The notes beneath the pieces were generated by a model. It was not told the DNA's origin, made no database searches, and was given only the letters and a program-made list of their open reading frames with translations. From positions 1-50,289 of the forward strand of contig JAGLFH010000009.1 of NCBI GenBank assembly GCA_023144635.1: DNA of 50,289 nt. Direction: 5' to 3'. Below are positions 7,783-16,510 of this stretch, in pieces. The number at the start of each line of letters is the position of its first letter. Position 1 is the first letter of the stretch. The position numbers and the translations under genes were made by a program. The stretch is from Candidatus Auribacterota bacterium (GTDB lineage: Bacteria; Auribacterota; JAFGBW01; JAFGJP01).

Positions 7783-8175
7783 ATGGGCACAGATGACGAA
7801 ACAAAAATTCTTATTGTTGATGATGAAAAAGACTTTTTAGAAACAATGGGCTTTTGGCTGAAATCCAAAGGTTATAAAGTCGAAATGGCAAATAATGGGA
7901 ATGAAGCTATAGAAAGTATCAAAAAATATCTTCCAGATGTAGTCTTTCTTGATGTTGTCATGCCTGGTATGGATGGTATAGAAACACTTAGAGAGGTAAG
8001 AAAAACTCATCCTGATCTTTCTGTTATAATGGTAACTGCACATACATCAAATAAGAGAATAACAGAGGCAGAAGAGCTTGGGGTTTCGGGCTTTTTCAGA
8101 AAGTCTGCTGATTTTTCACATGCAGCTAAAATGGTACAAGTTTGTCTTGATAAATTGAAAGATAAATTTGAATAA
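7783..8175 (+). CDS. Single-domain response regulator (receiver only)
   Basis: A CheY-like receiver of 130 residues with no output domain. It has the acidic pair D13/D14, phospho-acceptor D57 in the VVFLDVVMPGMDG stretch, T85 and K107. It starts with a good ribosome site (AGGAG) and is followed after only 23 bases by pilM on the same strand, so it is probably co-transcribed with pilMNOPQ. A perfect TATAAT at 7754-7759 lies upstream; its best -35 match is weak. A role in controlling pilus assembly or retraction is inferred from position only. It may also receive phosphate from the CheA at 39807-42311. Confidence 0.92.
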   Translation: MGTDDETKILIVDDEKDFLETMGFWLKSKGYKVEMANNGNEAIESIKKYLPDVVFLDVVMPGMDGIETLREVRKTHPDLSVIMVTAHTSNKRITEAEELGVSGFFRKSADFSHAAKMVQVCLDKLKDKFE

Positions 8176-8198
8176 TCTTAACAAGTCTATATAAATTT

Positions 8199-9236
8199 AT
8201 GTTTAAATTAAGCAAAAAAAAAGGTTCAGCGTCGTCGGTTGCAATAGATATTGGAACACAATATGTAAAAATAGTCGAATTGGTAAAGAACAATCAGATT
8301 CAAAAAGTAAAGAATTATAAAATATTAAATCTTGTTTCTGATGGAAAAAGATTTCTATCAAAAGAAATATCTCGCCTTATTAAAAAGTCATTCAGCGAAA
8401 TGAATATAGATGCCAAGGTTGTAAAGACAACAGTTTCGGGTAAAAGTCTTGTTGTAAGACATGTAGATCTTCCTAAGATGAGTGAAAAAGAATTGAAAAG
8501 CAGTTTACGTTATCAAGCAGACCTGCATATACCATTTAGTTTAGACGAAGCTTTTTTTGATGCGTATATTATTAATAATAATACCGGTTTGCCGGAAAAT
8601 AGGATGAGGGTAATTATTGTTGCTATAAAGAGAAAAGATGCTGATGAGACTATCAAGACTATAAAAAGAGCTGGTTGTTCTCTCGATCTTGTAACAGTTG
8701 ATTCCATTGCTCTTTTTAATGCTTTTGAAAATGGCATAACTGATACTGAGAAAAATGATACAATTGCTCTTGTCGATATTGGTGCTTCTAAGACAAATAT
8801 CAATGTTGTAAATAATGGTGTTTCATTGCTTTGCCGGGAAATTAAATATGGTGGAATAAAATTTACTGAACTACTTATGGAAAGCCTTGAAATAAGTTTT
8901 GATGAAGCAGAAGAGAAGAAAATTGCAGGAGATGATACGATTATTCCATATATATCTGAGACATTTAAACCTCTTATACGTGATATTAGAGCATCATTTG
9001 ATTATTTTGAAGGATTAATGGGAGGCTCCATTCAGAAAGTTTACTTATCAGGAGGAGGTTCTCTTACAAGAGGTATTGTTGATCTTTTTAAAGAAAAACT
9101 GGGAATTCATGTTTTGCTTTGGAACCCGTTACGTAAAATTGATGACAGCGAACTAATGGATAAGGATAAGGAATTTCTTATATCGCATTCTTCTTTCCTT
9201 TCTGTTTGTATGGGAATTGCCGAGACATCATCTTAA
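8199..9236 (+). CDS. pilM: PilM, type IV pilus actin-like ATPase
   Basis: PilM is a cytoplasmic actin-fold protein that binds the N-terminus of PilN and links the inner-membrane pilus platform to the cytoplasmic motors. The 345-residue product has the phosphate-1 motif AIDIGTQYVKIVEL near residue 16, a second ATP-binding segment ALVDIGASKTNINVV in the middle and LSGGGSLTRG near the end, as in the FtsA/PilM family. It heads a tight run pilM-N-O-P-Q in the standard order, with spacers of 10, 5, about 0 and 2 bases, and follows a receiver gene. Confidence 0.95.
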   Translation: MFKLSKKKGSASSVAIDIGTQYVKIVELVKNNQIQKVKNYKILNLVSDGKRFLSKEISRLIKKSFSEMNIDAKVVKTTVSGKSLVVRHVDLPKMSEKELKSSLRYQADLHIPFSLDEAFFDAYIINNNTGLPENRMRVIIVAIKRKDADETIKTIKRAGCSLDLVTVDSIALFNAFENGITDTEKNDTIALVDIGASKTNINVVNNGVSLLCREIKYGGIKFTELLMESLEISFDEAEEKKIAGDDTIIPYISETFKPLIRDIRASFDYFEGLMGGSIQKVYLSGGGSLTRGIVDLFKEKLGIHVLLWNPLRKIDDSELMDKDKEFLISHSSFLSVCMGIAETSS

Positions 9237-9246
9237 GGAGATTTAA

Positions 9247-9942
9247 GTGATTTATATAAATTTATTACCGGCTTCTGAAAGAGGGGTTGAGGAAGTCAAA
9301 GAAGAAGTCATTTATGATATTACAGGTAAAAGAAGAATAGATTGGTTTTCTTTGGCTCCGAAACTGCTAGGAGGTATTCTTGCCTTATTGCTAGTAATAA
9401 CACTGATATTTATTTACCTTCCAAACCGAAAGCGTGTTGGAGAATTATCAAAACTTGAAGATGAGAAAAAATTGTTAGAACCTGCTTTTAGTACTTACAC
9501 AGAAAAAAAAGTGGAAAATGACGAGTATCAAAAAAAAGTTGATGAGTTTTATCGTTTTGTCGATGAAAAGGTTATATGGTCTAGACTGTTTCATGTTTTA
9601 GCAAAACATTTACCGAATGAAATAAGATTTGTAAATATGAATATAACTGATGACAAAAAAATATTTAAAAAGAAAATTACTGTAATAGATAAAAAAACTA
9701 AAAAGAGTATTGATAAATTTATCAACGAAGAACAGTTGGTGCATGTTGTTACTATCAAGGGTCTTGTCTCTATAGATGCTCAGTTAAAAGTAACATCTTA
9801 CAAAAAAAGCATTGAAAGAGATGAATATCTTAAACAAGTGATCCGTGAAGTTAATATTCCGGTGATCACATCCAGTTCAAAGAATCTAAAATCATTTAAG
9901 ATGAAAATAATTTTTGACACGCTAAAAGCACAACGAGATTAG
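9247..9942 (+). CDS. pilN: PilN, type IV pilus alignment protein
   Basis: PilN is an inner-membrane protein whose cytoplasmic tail binds PilM and whose periplasmic domain pairs with PilO. The tail motif INLLP is at residues 4-8, and one membrane segment (about 38-60) precedes a coiled-coil and periplasmic part. At 231 residues it is longer than many PilN proteins because of a Lys-rich insertion in the middle (about 130-160) and a longer N-terminal tail. It starts at GTG 9247 with a strong AAGGAG site 6 bases upstream. Confidence 0.93.
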   Translation: MIYINLLPASERGVEEVKEEVIYDITGKRRIDWFSLAPKLLGGILALLLVITLIFIYLPNRKRVGELSKLEDEKKLLEPAFSTYTEKKVENDEYQKKVDEFYRFVDEKVIWSRLFHVLAKHLPNEIRFVNMNITDDKKIFKKKITVIDKKTKKSIDKFINEEQLVHVVTIKGLVSIDAQLKVTSYKKSIERDEYLKQVIREVNIPVITSSSKNLKSFKMKIIFDTLKAQRD

Positions 9943-9947
9943 AATAT

Positions 9948-10517
9948 ATGGAAAAGACAAAAGAACAAATGCAGATGTTTGTAATGATACTTATTTTTAT
10001 TTGTACGGGTTTCTTTGTGTGCGTTATGTATTTTATGAAACCTCAGATAAAAAAATCAGAAGAATATGCTTCAGGTCTAGGAGAAATTAGAAGAAAAATA
10101 AGAACAATGAAGAGTGCTCTTAAAGGTGAGAAAAAGATAGAAGCAAATATAAAAAATGCCCAAAAACGTATTGATGATTTTGAAATGCTTATGCCAAAAG
10201 GAGATGAATCCTGGTCTATAGAACAAATAGATCAGATAGCAAAAAAAAATGGTATTACTATTCAGAAAATACAGCCTGAACCTTCAAAAAAAGAAAAGGA
10301 TTATTTCGAGAAAAGTCCTAAATATGATACACGGACAATGAGTGTTGAAGTTGTTAGTACTTATCATCAATTTGGTGCTTTTATGAATACTATTGAGAGA
10401 AGTTCACCTTTTTTAAAGATAAAAAGTATTGATATTTCAGCTGGTAAAGAGAATAATGATTATAAACATAAAATAAATTTTATAGTTGAATATTTATATG
10501 TTAAGGAGTTTGATTAA
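9948..10517 (+). CDS. pilO: PilO, type IV pilus alignment protein
   Basis: PilO is the inner-membrane partner of PilN and binds PilP in the periplasm. The 189-residue product has one membrane segment at about 9-30, a Lys-rich coiled coil (about 38-75) and a C-terminal ferredoxin-like periplasmic domain with the FGAFMNTIERSSPFLKI segment seen in the family. It begins 5 bases after pilN, and its stop codon overlaps the pilP start by one base (TAATG). Confidence 0.92.
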   Translation: MEKTKEQMQMFVMILIFICTGFFVCVMYFMKPQIKKSEEYASGLGEIRRKIRTMKSALKGEKKIEANIKNAQKRIDDFEMLMPKGDESWSIEQIDQIAKKNGITIQKIQPEPSKKEKDYFEKSPKYDTRTMSVEVVSTYHQFGAFMNTIERSSPFLKIKSIDISAGKENNDYKHKINFIVEYLYVKEFD

Positions 10518-10918
10518 TGAAGGCGGCAAAAGAATTTTTTTTAATTTTTATCTTAGTATTGCTGTTTTCCTTTTTTTGTATCACAAATAATAATCAATCA
10601 GTTCTTTTTGCAGATGAGTTAAAAGTGAATTTTATTTACACAAGTTCTGGTTTTAGGGATCCATTCGTTCCTTCTTCTTATCAATCAACAGAAGAAGTCA
10701 TAGAGGAAGATGATGACGATTTTCTATCCAGACAGAATATAAAGCTTGAAGGAATTATATGGGATCCAACTGATCCTTATGCTATAATTAATGACAAAAT
10801 ACTTAGGACTGGTGATGAATTTGATGGAATTACAATTATTAAGATAGAAAAAGAAAGAGTAACATTTGAATATAAAGATAAAACAATAGTAAAGCCATTA
10901 ATTGGGAAAGGAGAATAG
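10517..10918 (+). CDS. pilP: PilP-type secretin linker protein
   Basis: PilP connects the PilN/PilO platform to the PilQ secretin. This version is 133 residues. A hydrophobic N-terminus (about 9-25) could be a signal peptide or anchor; I see no lipobox Cys, although many PilP proteins are lipoproteins. The family motif FRDPFVP lies near residues 46-52. The C-terminal beta domain has GIIWDPTDPYAIINDKI and a TIIKIEKERVTFEY strand pair, as in PilP. The stretch just after the motif is acidic. Position between pilO and pilQ supports the call. Confidence 0.9.
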   Translation: MKAAKEFFLIFILVLLFSFFCITNNNQSVLFADELKVNFIYTSSGFRDPFVPSSYQSTEEVIEEDDDDFLSRQNIKLEGIIWDPTDPYAIINDKILRTGDEFDGITIIKIEKERVTFEYKDKTIVKPLIGKGE

Positions 10919-10920
10919 TT

Positions 10921-12462
10921 ATGAAAAGAGCATTTTTAGTGTTTTCAGGTTTGTTACTTTCACTTACTTTGATTTTTAATCTTGGTTATGCTCAAGATGA
11001 TGTGGATGGAGATATGGGAGGAGAAGATCTTGAGGCGGTTGAAGGGAAAGAAGGTTTTGTGACCTTTGACTTTAAAAATGCTGATATTCGTAATGTTCTG
11101 AGGATCTTTTCACATAAGACTGGAATAAATATTGTTGCAGGAAAAGATGTATCTGGTAATGTAACAATTACGCTTCGCGATGTTCCATGGGAAAAAGCTC
11201 TAAAGCTGGTCTTAAGTATAAATGGTTATGGGTATGTTCGAGATGGAAATGTTATAAAGGTCTTAACGCTTGAGCAATTATCACTAGAGCCTCTAGAGAC
11301 AAGAGTTTATATATTAAATTATGCGAAACCGGGAGATGTTAAGGGAACAGTTGAAAAAATACTATCAGAAAGAGGGATGATCAATATTGATGAAAGAGCA
11401 GGACTTCTTATAATAACAGAAGTTCCTTCAAAATTTAAGGATCTTGATCTTGTTATAGAAAGAATAGATACTGCTACACCTCAGGTTCTTATTGAGTCAC
11501 AGTTTGTAGAAACGACATTGATAAACGGTAATGATGTAGGTATTAAATGGAACTTCTTGAAAGAATATAAATTTACAGCTGGTCCATTGGTAGATGGCTA
11601 TATTGACACGAGAACAGTTACAGATGCTAGTGAGTGGGGTACTGCAAAAGCTGGTGCTAATACATATAGTTACTATCCAAATAGAGAAGATCTTCACAAT
11701 AGGCAATATGGTGGTACACAAACTGTTTATGATCAAGAATGGGTAGTTGGACAAGTATTGACAGATGATACTAATACAACATTAGGAAATATAACTACAA
11801 ATACCAGAACTGCTACATTAACTGCAGCAGCAGCAGAACTTGTATTGAGTGCTCTTCTAAGTGATTCAGGAACAGATATACTTTCTTCACCGCATGTAGT
11901 TACAACAGATAACCAAACAGCTGAGATAATGGTGGGAGAACAGTATCCGTTAGCTAATTATGTTTTTAACTCAGATACAGGTCGTTTAGAAGTACAGGGA
12001 TTTGAGTATAAAGATATTGGAATTAAGCTTAAGGTTACACCAAAAATATCTCCTGATGGATATGTAACAATGGTGTTGGAGCCTGAAATAAGCACAAAGG
12101 GTGATGATGTTTCATTTGGTGGTGCTGCTGGTACTACAGTTCCAACAATTGATACAGAAAATATTAAGACAACAGTTCTTGTCAAGGATGGCGATACATT
12201 GCTTCTTGGTGGCTTGATTAAACAATCTGATTCTTATACTTATTCTCAGGTGCCATTTTTAGGAGATATTCCTTTACTTGGTCATTTTTTTAAACATAAA
12301 AGTAAAACTATAGATAAAAGAAATCTTATTATATTTATTACTCCAACGGTTATAAAAATGGAAAATGCACGTGATGTCACAAAACGCAAATCGGACGAGT
12401 ATTTAGAAAAACGTAAGGCTATTAAGTACAATACTGATTTATTACCTAGTATCAATGAATAA
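10921..12462 (+). CDS. pilQ: PilQ, type IV pilus secretin
   Basis: PilQ forms the outer-membrane channel through which the pilus passes. The 513-residue product has a signal peptide (1-24), an acidic stretch, an STN/secretin N domain (about 41-115), an N1-type domain (about 120-190) and the C-terminal secretin domain, with TDILSSPHVVTTDNQTAEIMVGE and the end motif LLLGGLIKQSDSYTYSQVPFLGDIPLLGHFF (each split across the domain). No N-terminal AMIN domain is visible, unlike many PilQ proteins of about 700 residues. A Thr/Asn/Tyr-rich insertion of about 100 residues lies between VGIKWNF and the secretin core. It closes the pilMNOPQ run. Confidence 0.95.
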   Translation: MKRAFLVFSGLLLSLTLIFNLGYAQDDVDGDMGGEDLEAVEGKEGFVTFDFKNADIRNVLRIFSHKTGINIVAGKDVSGNVTITLRDVPWEKALKLVLSINGYGYVRDGNVIKVLTLEQLSLEPLETRVYILNYAKPGDVKGTVEKILSERGMINIDERAGLLIITEVPSKFKDLDLVIERIDTATPQVLIESQFVETTLINGNDVGIKWNFLKEYKFTAGPLVDGYIDTRTVTDASEWGTAKAGANTYSYYPNREDLHNRQYGGTQTVYDQEWVVGQVLTDDTNTTLGNITTNTRTATLTAAAAELVLSALLSDSGTDILSSPHVVTTDNQTAEIMVGEQYPLANYVFNSDTGRLEVQGFEYKDIGIKLKVTPKISPDGYVTMVLEPEISTKGDDVSFGGAAGTTVPTIDTENIKTTVLVKDGDTLLLGGLIKQSDSYTYSQVPFLGDIPLLGHFFKHKSKTIDKRNLIIFITPTVIKMENARDVTKRKSDEYLEKRKAIKYNTDLLPSINE

Positions 12463-12530
12463 TAAAATCTGATGTTGTCCGGAGAATTGGGTATTAAAAT
12501 ATATCCGGAGGATATTTTTAGATAAAGATT

Positions 12531-13187
12531 TTGGATTGCAGTTATATAAAATTTTACTACCATGTACGATCGCTGCACAAGTTTCTGTCTCATAGAAGCA
12601 GAACGCGTTTGATAAAGCTTGCTTTAAAACGTGCAGCTGTACCTGTAAAATATACTGCAGGGTTTAACCCGCGTATATCTATTATCTATTGTCCTCCTTC
12701 TCCTGTAGGTGTCTCTGTAGAAAATGATTTTTTTATTATACTATCTTCACTCGTTGATTTTGAAAAAGATGTAATAAATAAAATAAATGAGACTTTACCT
12801 GTTGGATTTAGAATACATAATATTGAAAGAGTAGATAAGGAAGAAGTTGATAAAATAAGTAAAGATATTGTTGCTGTTTATAACATAACTTTTCTGAAAA
12901 AAATAGAAAGTATTGAGCAAAGTATTGAAGATGTTATTAGCCAGAAGGAGCTGATATTAAAAAGAAAAGGGAAGAAAGATAAAAATATTCGTTTATTTAT
13001 AAATAAACTGATATGTTGTAAAGATGATAAGGGAAACGATGTTATAAAAGGGTTTTTAAAAGCATCTCAGGAAAGTTATCTTTCACCAATTGATTTTTTA
13101 AAGATATTTTTACAAAAAGAAAAAGAGGAATTCTTATATTTTACAGAAATATCAAGAATTCATTTTGAGTTAGAGAAAGGAAAATGA
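12531..13187 (+). CDS. DUF2344 (radical-SAM-linked, TIGR03936-type) protein
   Basis: The 218-residue product matches the DUF2344 family: YIKFYYHVRSLHKFLSHRSR, then KRAAVPVKYTAGFNPRI, then a PSPVG turn. Members are usually encoded beside, or fused to, a radical SAM protein and next to ribonuclease G/E; here only the ribonuclease partner is adjacent. Function is unknown, but the association points to RNA processing or modification. The frame opens just after an in-frame stop at 12519, and the only normal start codon is TTG at 12531; GGAGG at 12507-12511 is too far upstream to be ideal, so the start is uncertain. Its stop is immediately followed by the next ATG. Confidence 0.85.
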   Translation: MDCSYIKFYYHVRSLHKFLSHRSRTRLIKLALKRAAVPVKYTAGFNPRISIIYCPPSPVGVSVENDFFIILSSLVDFEKDVINKINETLPVGFRIHNIERVDKEEVDKISKDIVAVYNITFLKKIESIEQSIEDVISQKELILKRKGKKDKNIRLFINKLICCKDDKGNDVIKGFLKASQESYLSPIDFLKIFLQKEKEEFLYFTEISRIHFELEKGK

Positions 13188-14720
13188 ATGTTTAAAGTAC
13201 CAGATTTTTTTAAACGTTATCGGGACAATGATAAAGTTAATCTTCAAGAAGATCGGATCGTTATTAATGATTCAAAAGATATGATCCGTGTAGCTATTAT
13301 GAGAGATGGTAAGCTTGATGATTTTTTTATGCAGGAAAAGAGTGTCAACAGGATAACCGGTAATATTTATATGGGATGTGTAGAAAAGATTGTCCAGAGC
13401 ATACAAGCTGCATTTGTAAATATTGGTTTAGCAAGAAATGGTTTTTTACATATAAGTGATATCCATGGACGTGTTATAGATGAAGAAGAAGTTAAAGAAC
13501 GCAGAGACAGTTTAAAAAGAAGAAAGATCGGTGAAATAGTAAAAGAAGGACAGCTTGTAATTGTTCAGATAATTAAAGATTTTATAGGAACAAAAGGAGT
13601 AAGGCTTTCAACAAACATAAGCTTACCGGGAAGATATGTGGTTTTCATGCCAGGAACATCACAAAAACGCGTGTCTAGAAGAATTGAGGATAAAAAGGAA
13701 AAGGAAAGACTTCGAGCAATTTTTGAGGACTCATGTATTCCAGAATCAGCTGGTTTTATTGCCCGTACAGCTGCAGAGCATAAAAGCAAAAAGATCATAC
13801 TAAAAGATATAAAAAATTTATTGAATCTATGGAATCAAATAGAAAAACAAAAGTTAAAGACAAATAGTGCGGCTCTCATACATGAAGAGCTTGATATTGC
13901 AAAACGTGTTGTAAGAGATATGCTTACTGAAGATATTACAAGTGTTATTGTCGATTCTAAGGAAAGATTTGAGAATATTAAAAGTTTTATAAAATCAATT
14001 GCGCCACAAATGCGCTATAAAATAAAGCATTATAAAGGAGTGCAGGGTGTTTTTTCTAAATTTGGTATTGAAAAGGAGCTTCAAAAAGTATTTAAAAAGA
14101 AGATTTGGTTGAAATGTGGTGGTTATATTGTCATTGAAAAGACAGAAGCGTTAGTGTCTGTTGACGTTAATACAGGACGGAATGTTTCAGGGGCGGATGA
14201 TGAAGAAACTATTTATCAGACAAATTATGAATCAACAATCGAAATAGCACGCCAGTTAAGACTTCGCAATATGGGTGGTATAATTATTATAGATTATATT
14301 GATATGAAATCTGCAAAACATAGAAAAGAAATATTTAAAAAGCTAAAAGAGGAGCTTACAAAAGATAAATCAAAAACAACTATTTATCCAATTACAAAAC
14401 TTGGCCTTGTGCAAATGACTAGACAGCGCGTAGAGGAATCATGGGACAAGGCATATTTTGATGATTGTCCTCGTTGTCAGGGATCAGGCCGTATTAAATC
14501 CGTAACAACAATAACGACGGAACTTATAAATCAACTAAAGTTGTTTTTATCAAGAAACAGAGAAGTAAATCCTTTGGTAAAAGCAAACACAAAAATAATA
14601 GATGCATTAATTAAAGAAAATGGTTTTGAGGAGTTAGAAAAAAAATATAATTCAGAAATAAGTTATTTAAAAGATGATAATTTTGATCTAGAACAATATG
14701 AGATAGCTTCAAGAGAGTAG
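13188..14720 (+). CDS. rng: Ribonuclease G/E
   Basis: An endoribonuclease that matures rRNA and starts mRNA decay. The 510-residue product has an S1 RNA-binding insertion after GNIYMGCVEKI (about 58-140), a 5'-sensor and RNase-H-like core, and a DNase-I-like catalytic part with D326 (VSVDVNTG) and D369 (IIIIDYIDM), the two Mg-binding Asp residues of the family. The zinc link follows as CPRCQGSGR (C427, C430). Length fits RNase G, without the long RNase E tail that scaffolds the degradosome. The ATG follows the DUF2344 stop codon with no gap, implying translational coupling. Confidence 0.95.
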   Translation: MFKVPDFFKRYRDNDKVNLQEDRIVINDSKDMIRVAIMRDGKLDDFFMQEKSVNRITGNIYMGCVEKIVQSIQAAFVNIGLARNGFLHISDIHGRVIDEEEVKERRDSLKRRKIGEIVKEGQLVIVQIIKDFIGTKGVRLSTNISLPGRYVVFMPGTSQKRVSRRIEDKKEKERLRAIFEDSCIPESAGFIARTAAEHKSKKIILKDIKNLLNLWNQIEKQKLKTNSAALIHEELDIAKRVVRDMLTEDITSVIVDSKERFENIKSFIKSIAPQMRYKIKHYKGVQGVFSKFGIEKELQKVFKKKIWLKCGGYIVIEKTEALVSVDVNTGRNVSGADDEETIYQTNYESTIEIARQLRLRNMGGIIIIDYIDMKSAKHRKEIFKKLKEELTKDKSKTTIYPITKLGLVQMTRQRVEESWDKAYFDDCPRCQGSGRIKSVTTITTELINQLKLFLSRNREVNPLVKANTKIIDALIKENGFEELEKKYNSEISYLKDDNFDLEQYEIASRE

Positions 14721-14734
14721 TTTATAAATATAAA

Positions 14735-16000
14735 TTAACTGCACACCCGATTTCTTCCTGATCTTTTTGCTTCGTAAAGATTTTTATCTGCTACATTTAT
14801 AAAATCTGAACTGTCAAAAGTATTATCTTTCGATCCATCCAATTGAGAAATTCCAATACTAATAGTTACATGCAGTTTTTGGTCCTCATATTCAAAAGGA
14901 TAATCGTAAATAGATTGTCTTATTTTTTCTGCAATTTGCAGGGCATCATTCATAGTTGTTTCAGTCATCATAATAGAAAATTCTTCTCCACCATATCTTG
15001 CAACCAGATCAGTTATACGAGTGTTTTCTTTAAAAATATTAGAAACCTCTCTTAGAATATGATTACCTGCAAGGTGACCATATGTATCATTGAAAGATTT
15101 AAAATGGTCTATATCTAGCATCATAAGACAGAGTTTTAGCTTATATCTTTTACACCTAAAGATTTCTTCCTTTAAGCGCTGGATAAAGTAATCGTGATTG
15201 TAAAGCATTGTTAATCTATCTTGAATAGCAAATTGTGTTTGTATTGCACTTCCAATTGCTATAGTAGCCTGGTTTATAGCTATATGAACAGGTGTTTCAT
15301 ATTCAGATATAATAAGTGCAGATGTCTTAGCTGCATATAGAAAAACTATTCCAAATATTTTATCTCCGATTCTTAAAGTTATAGTTATTAATGTATCAAT
15401 ACCTTTAGCTATTTTTTTTAATTTATCAGGTTTTAAAAATTGAATATTTTTGTTAGTTAGATTGCTGATGTCATGTTGAGTAACAATTCTATAATTGTTT
15501 ATAATATCTGCAATAACAGGATGAGTGTTTTTTATAACATGATATTTAAGATTTGTTCTATTTATTCCGTAACCTGCCTCATATTCAAATATGTTTTCAT
15601 TTTCATTATAGAGAAGTAGAAAACCTGCAGGTCCATGAAATATTTTTATAAATGATTCTAAAATAAGCCGCATAAGCTTATCTTTATTGAGTACTGTTGT
15701 TAAAGCTTTGCCCGTTTTATTTATGAGGTTTGCAAGGGCTGATATTTGATGATATTGCCAGAAAACAACATCTTTTTCCTTTTTTAAAAGTAATTGTTCC
15801 TCTTTTGTAATATAGTGAAAAACTATAAGAATAGAAAGAAACAGAAGATTAAATAAAATTAATGAAATAATACCAGCAAAAGAAGTTTGTTTAAAAAAAG
15901 ATACTATTTCTAAAAATTCAAGCCCAAAGAAGACAATTAAAAAAAACCAGAGAAAAAAAAGTGACCGAATACAAATATGTAATTTATTTTTATCTTCCAT
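14735..16000 (-). CDS. Membrane GAF-GGDEF diguanylate cyclase
   Basis: This enzyme makes cyclic di-GMP from two GTP. The 421-residue product has two membrane segments (about 13-33 and 42-63), a GAF-like sensor domain (about 98-255) and a C-terminal GGDEF domain. The active-site motif is GGEEF (337-341), a functional variant. An inhibitory-site RITD (328-331) lies five residues upstream, so product feedback is expected. It is last in a same-strand series after the PTS IIA gene (13-base gap). Cyclic di-GMP commonly controls type IV pili and surface attachment, which fits the pil and che genes in the window. Confidence 0.93.
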   Translation of the reverse strand: MEDKNKLHICIRSLFFLWFFLIVFFGLEFLEIVSFFKQTSFAGIISLILFNLLFLSILIVFHYITKEEQLLLKKEKDVVFWQYHQISALANLINKTGKALTTVLNKDKLMRLILESFIKIFHGPAGFLLLYNENENIFEYEAGYGINRTNLKYHVIKNTHPVIADIINNYRIVTQHDISNLTNKNIQFLKPDKLKKIAKGIDTLITITLRIGDKIFGIVFLYAAKTSALIISEYETPVHIAINQATIAIGSAIQTQFAIQDRLTMLYNHDYFIQRLKEEIFRCKRYKLKLCLMMLDIDHFKSFNDTYGHLAGNHILREVSNIFKENTRITDLVARYGGEEFSIMMTETTMNDALQIAEKIRQSIYDYPFEYEDQKLHVTISIGISQLDGSKDNTFDSSDFINVADKNLYEAKRSGRNRVCS

Positions 16001-16013
16001 ATTTCAAAGGAAA

Positions 16014-16487
16014 CTATTTATAACGTTTTGTTTTGCGTTCTTCAGAATTTAAAATTAATTGACAGATTTTTTTAATATTATTGGTTTCCAAAATAGTTTT
16101 ACGCATCATTTTTCGGCTAAGTAGTTTAGAGATATTTGATAGTATGTTAAGGTATGTTTCTGTGGCATCCATAGGGCCTATAACAAGGAAAACATAATTT
16201 ACTCTTTTACTGTCAATGGAATGCCAGTTAATGCTTTTATTAAATCGCGCAAAAAGGAGTCCCAACTCAGAAACGCACTCAGTTCTGCCGTGAGGAATAG
16301 CAATACCACCTCCAAGTCCTGTTGAAAACTTCATTTCTCTCCACAGAACAGAGTAAAAAATATTGTCCTTGATCTTATCTGGCATATCCTTGCAGTAAAT
16401 TCTTGTCAAAACTTCAAGGATTTTCCATTTATTTTTTATATTTAAATCAAGAACTATTCTTTCCGGTCTAATAAATTTTTCAAGCAT
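16014..16487 (-). CDS. PTS EIIA domain protein (fructose/nitrogen type)
   Basis: A single PTS EIIA-2 domain of 157 residues. The phosphorylated His is H66 in GGGIAIPHGRTEC, and DATETYLNILSNISKLL matches the family end. No sugar permease (EIIB/EIIC), HPr or EI gene lies nearby, so a regulatory PtsN-like role is more likely than sugar uptake. It sits between waaA and a diguanylate cyclase on the same strand, 23 bases downstream of waaA. Confidence 0.88.
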   Translation of the reverse strand: MLEKFIRPERIVLDLNIKNKWKILEVLTRIYCKDMPDKIKDNIFYSVLWREMKFSTGLGGGIAIPHGRTECVSELGLLFARFNKSINWHSIDSKRVNYVFLVIGPMDATETYLNILSNISKLLSRKMMRKTILETNNIKKICQLILNSEERKTKRYK

Positions 16488-16510
16488 ATAAAAATAATTA
16501 TAACATATCC

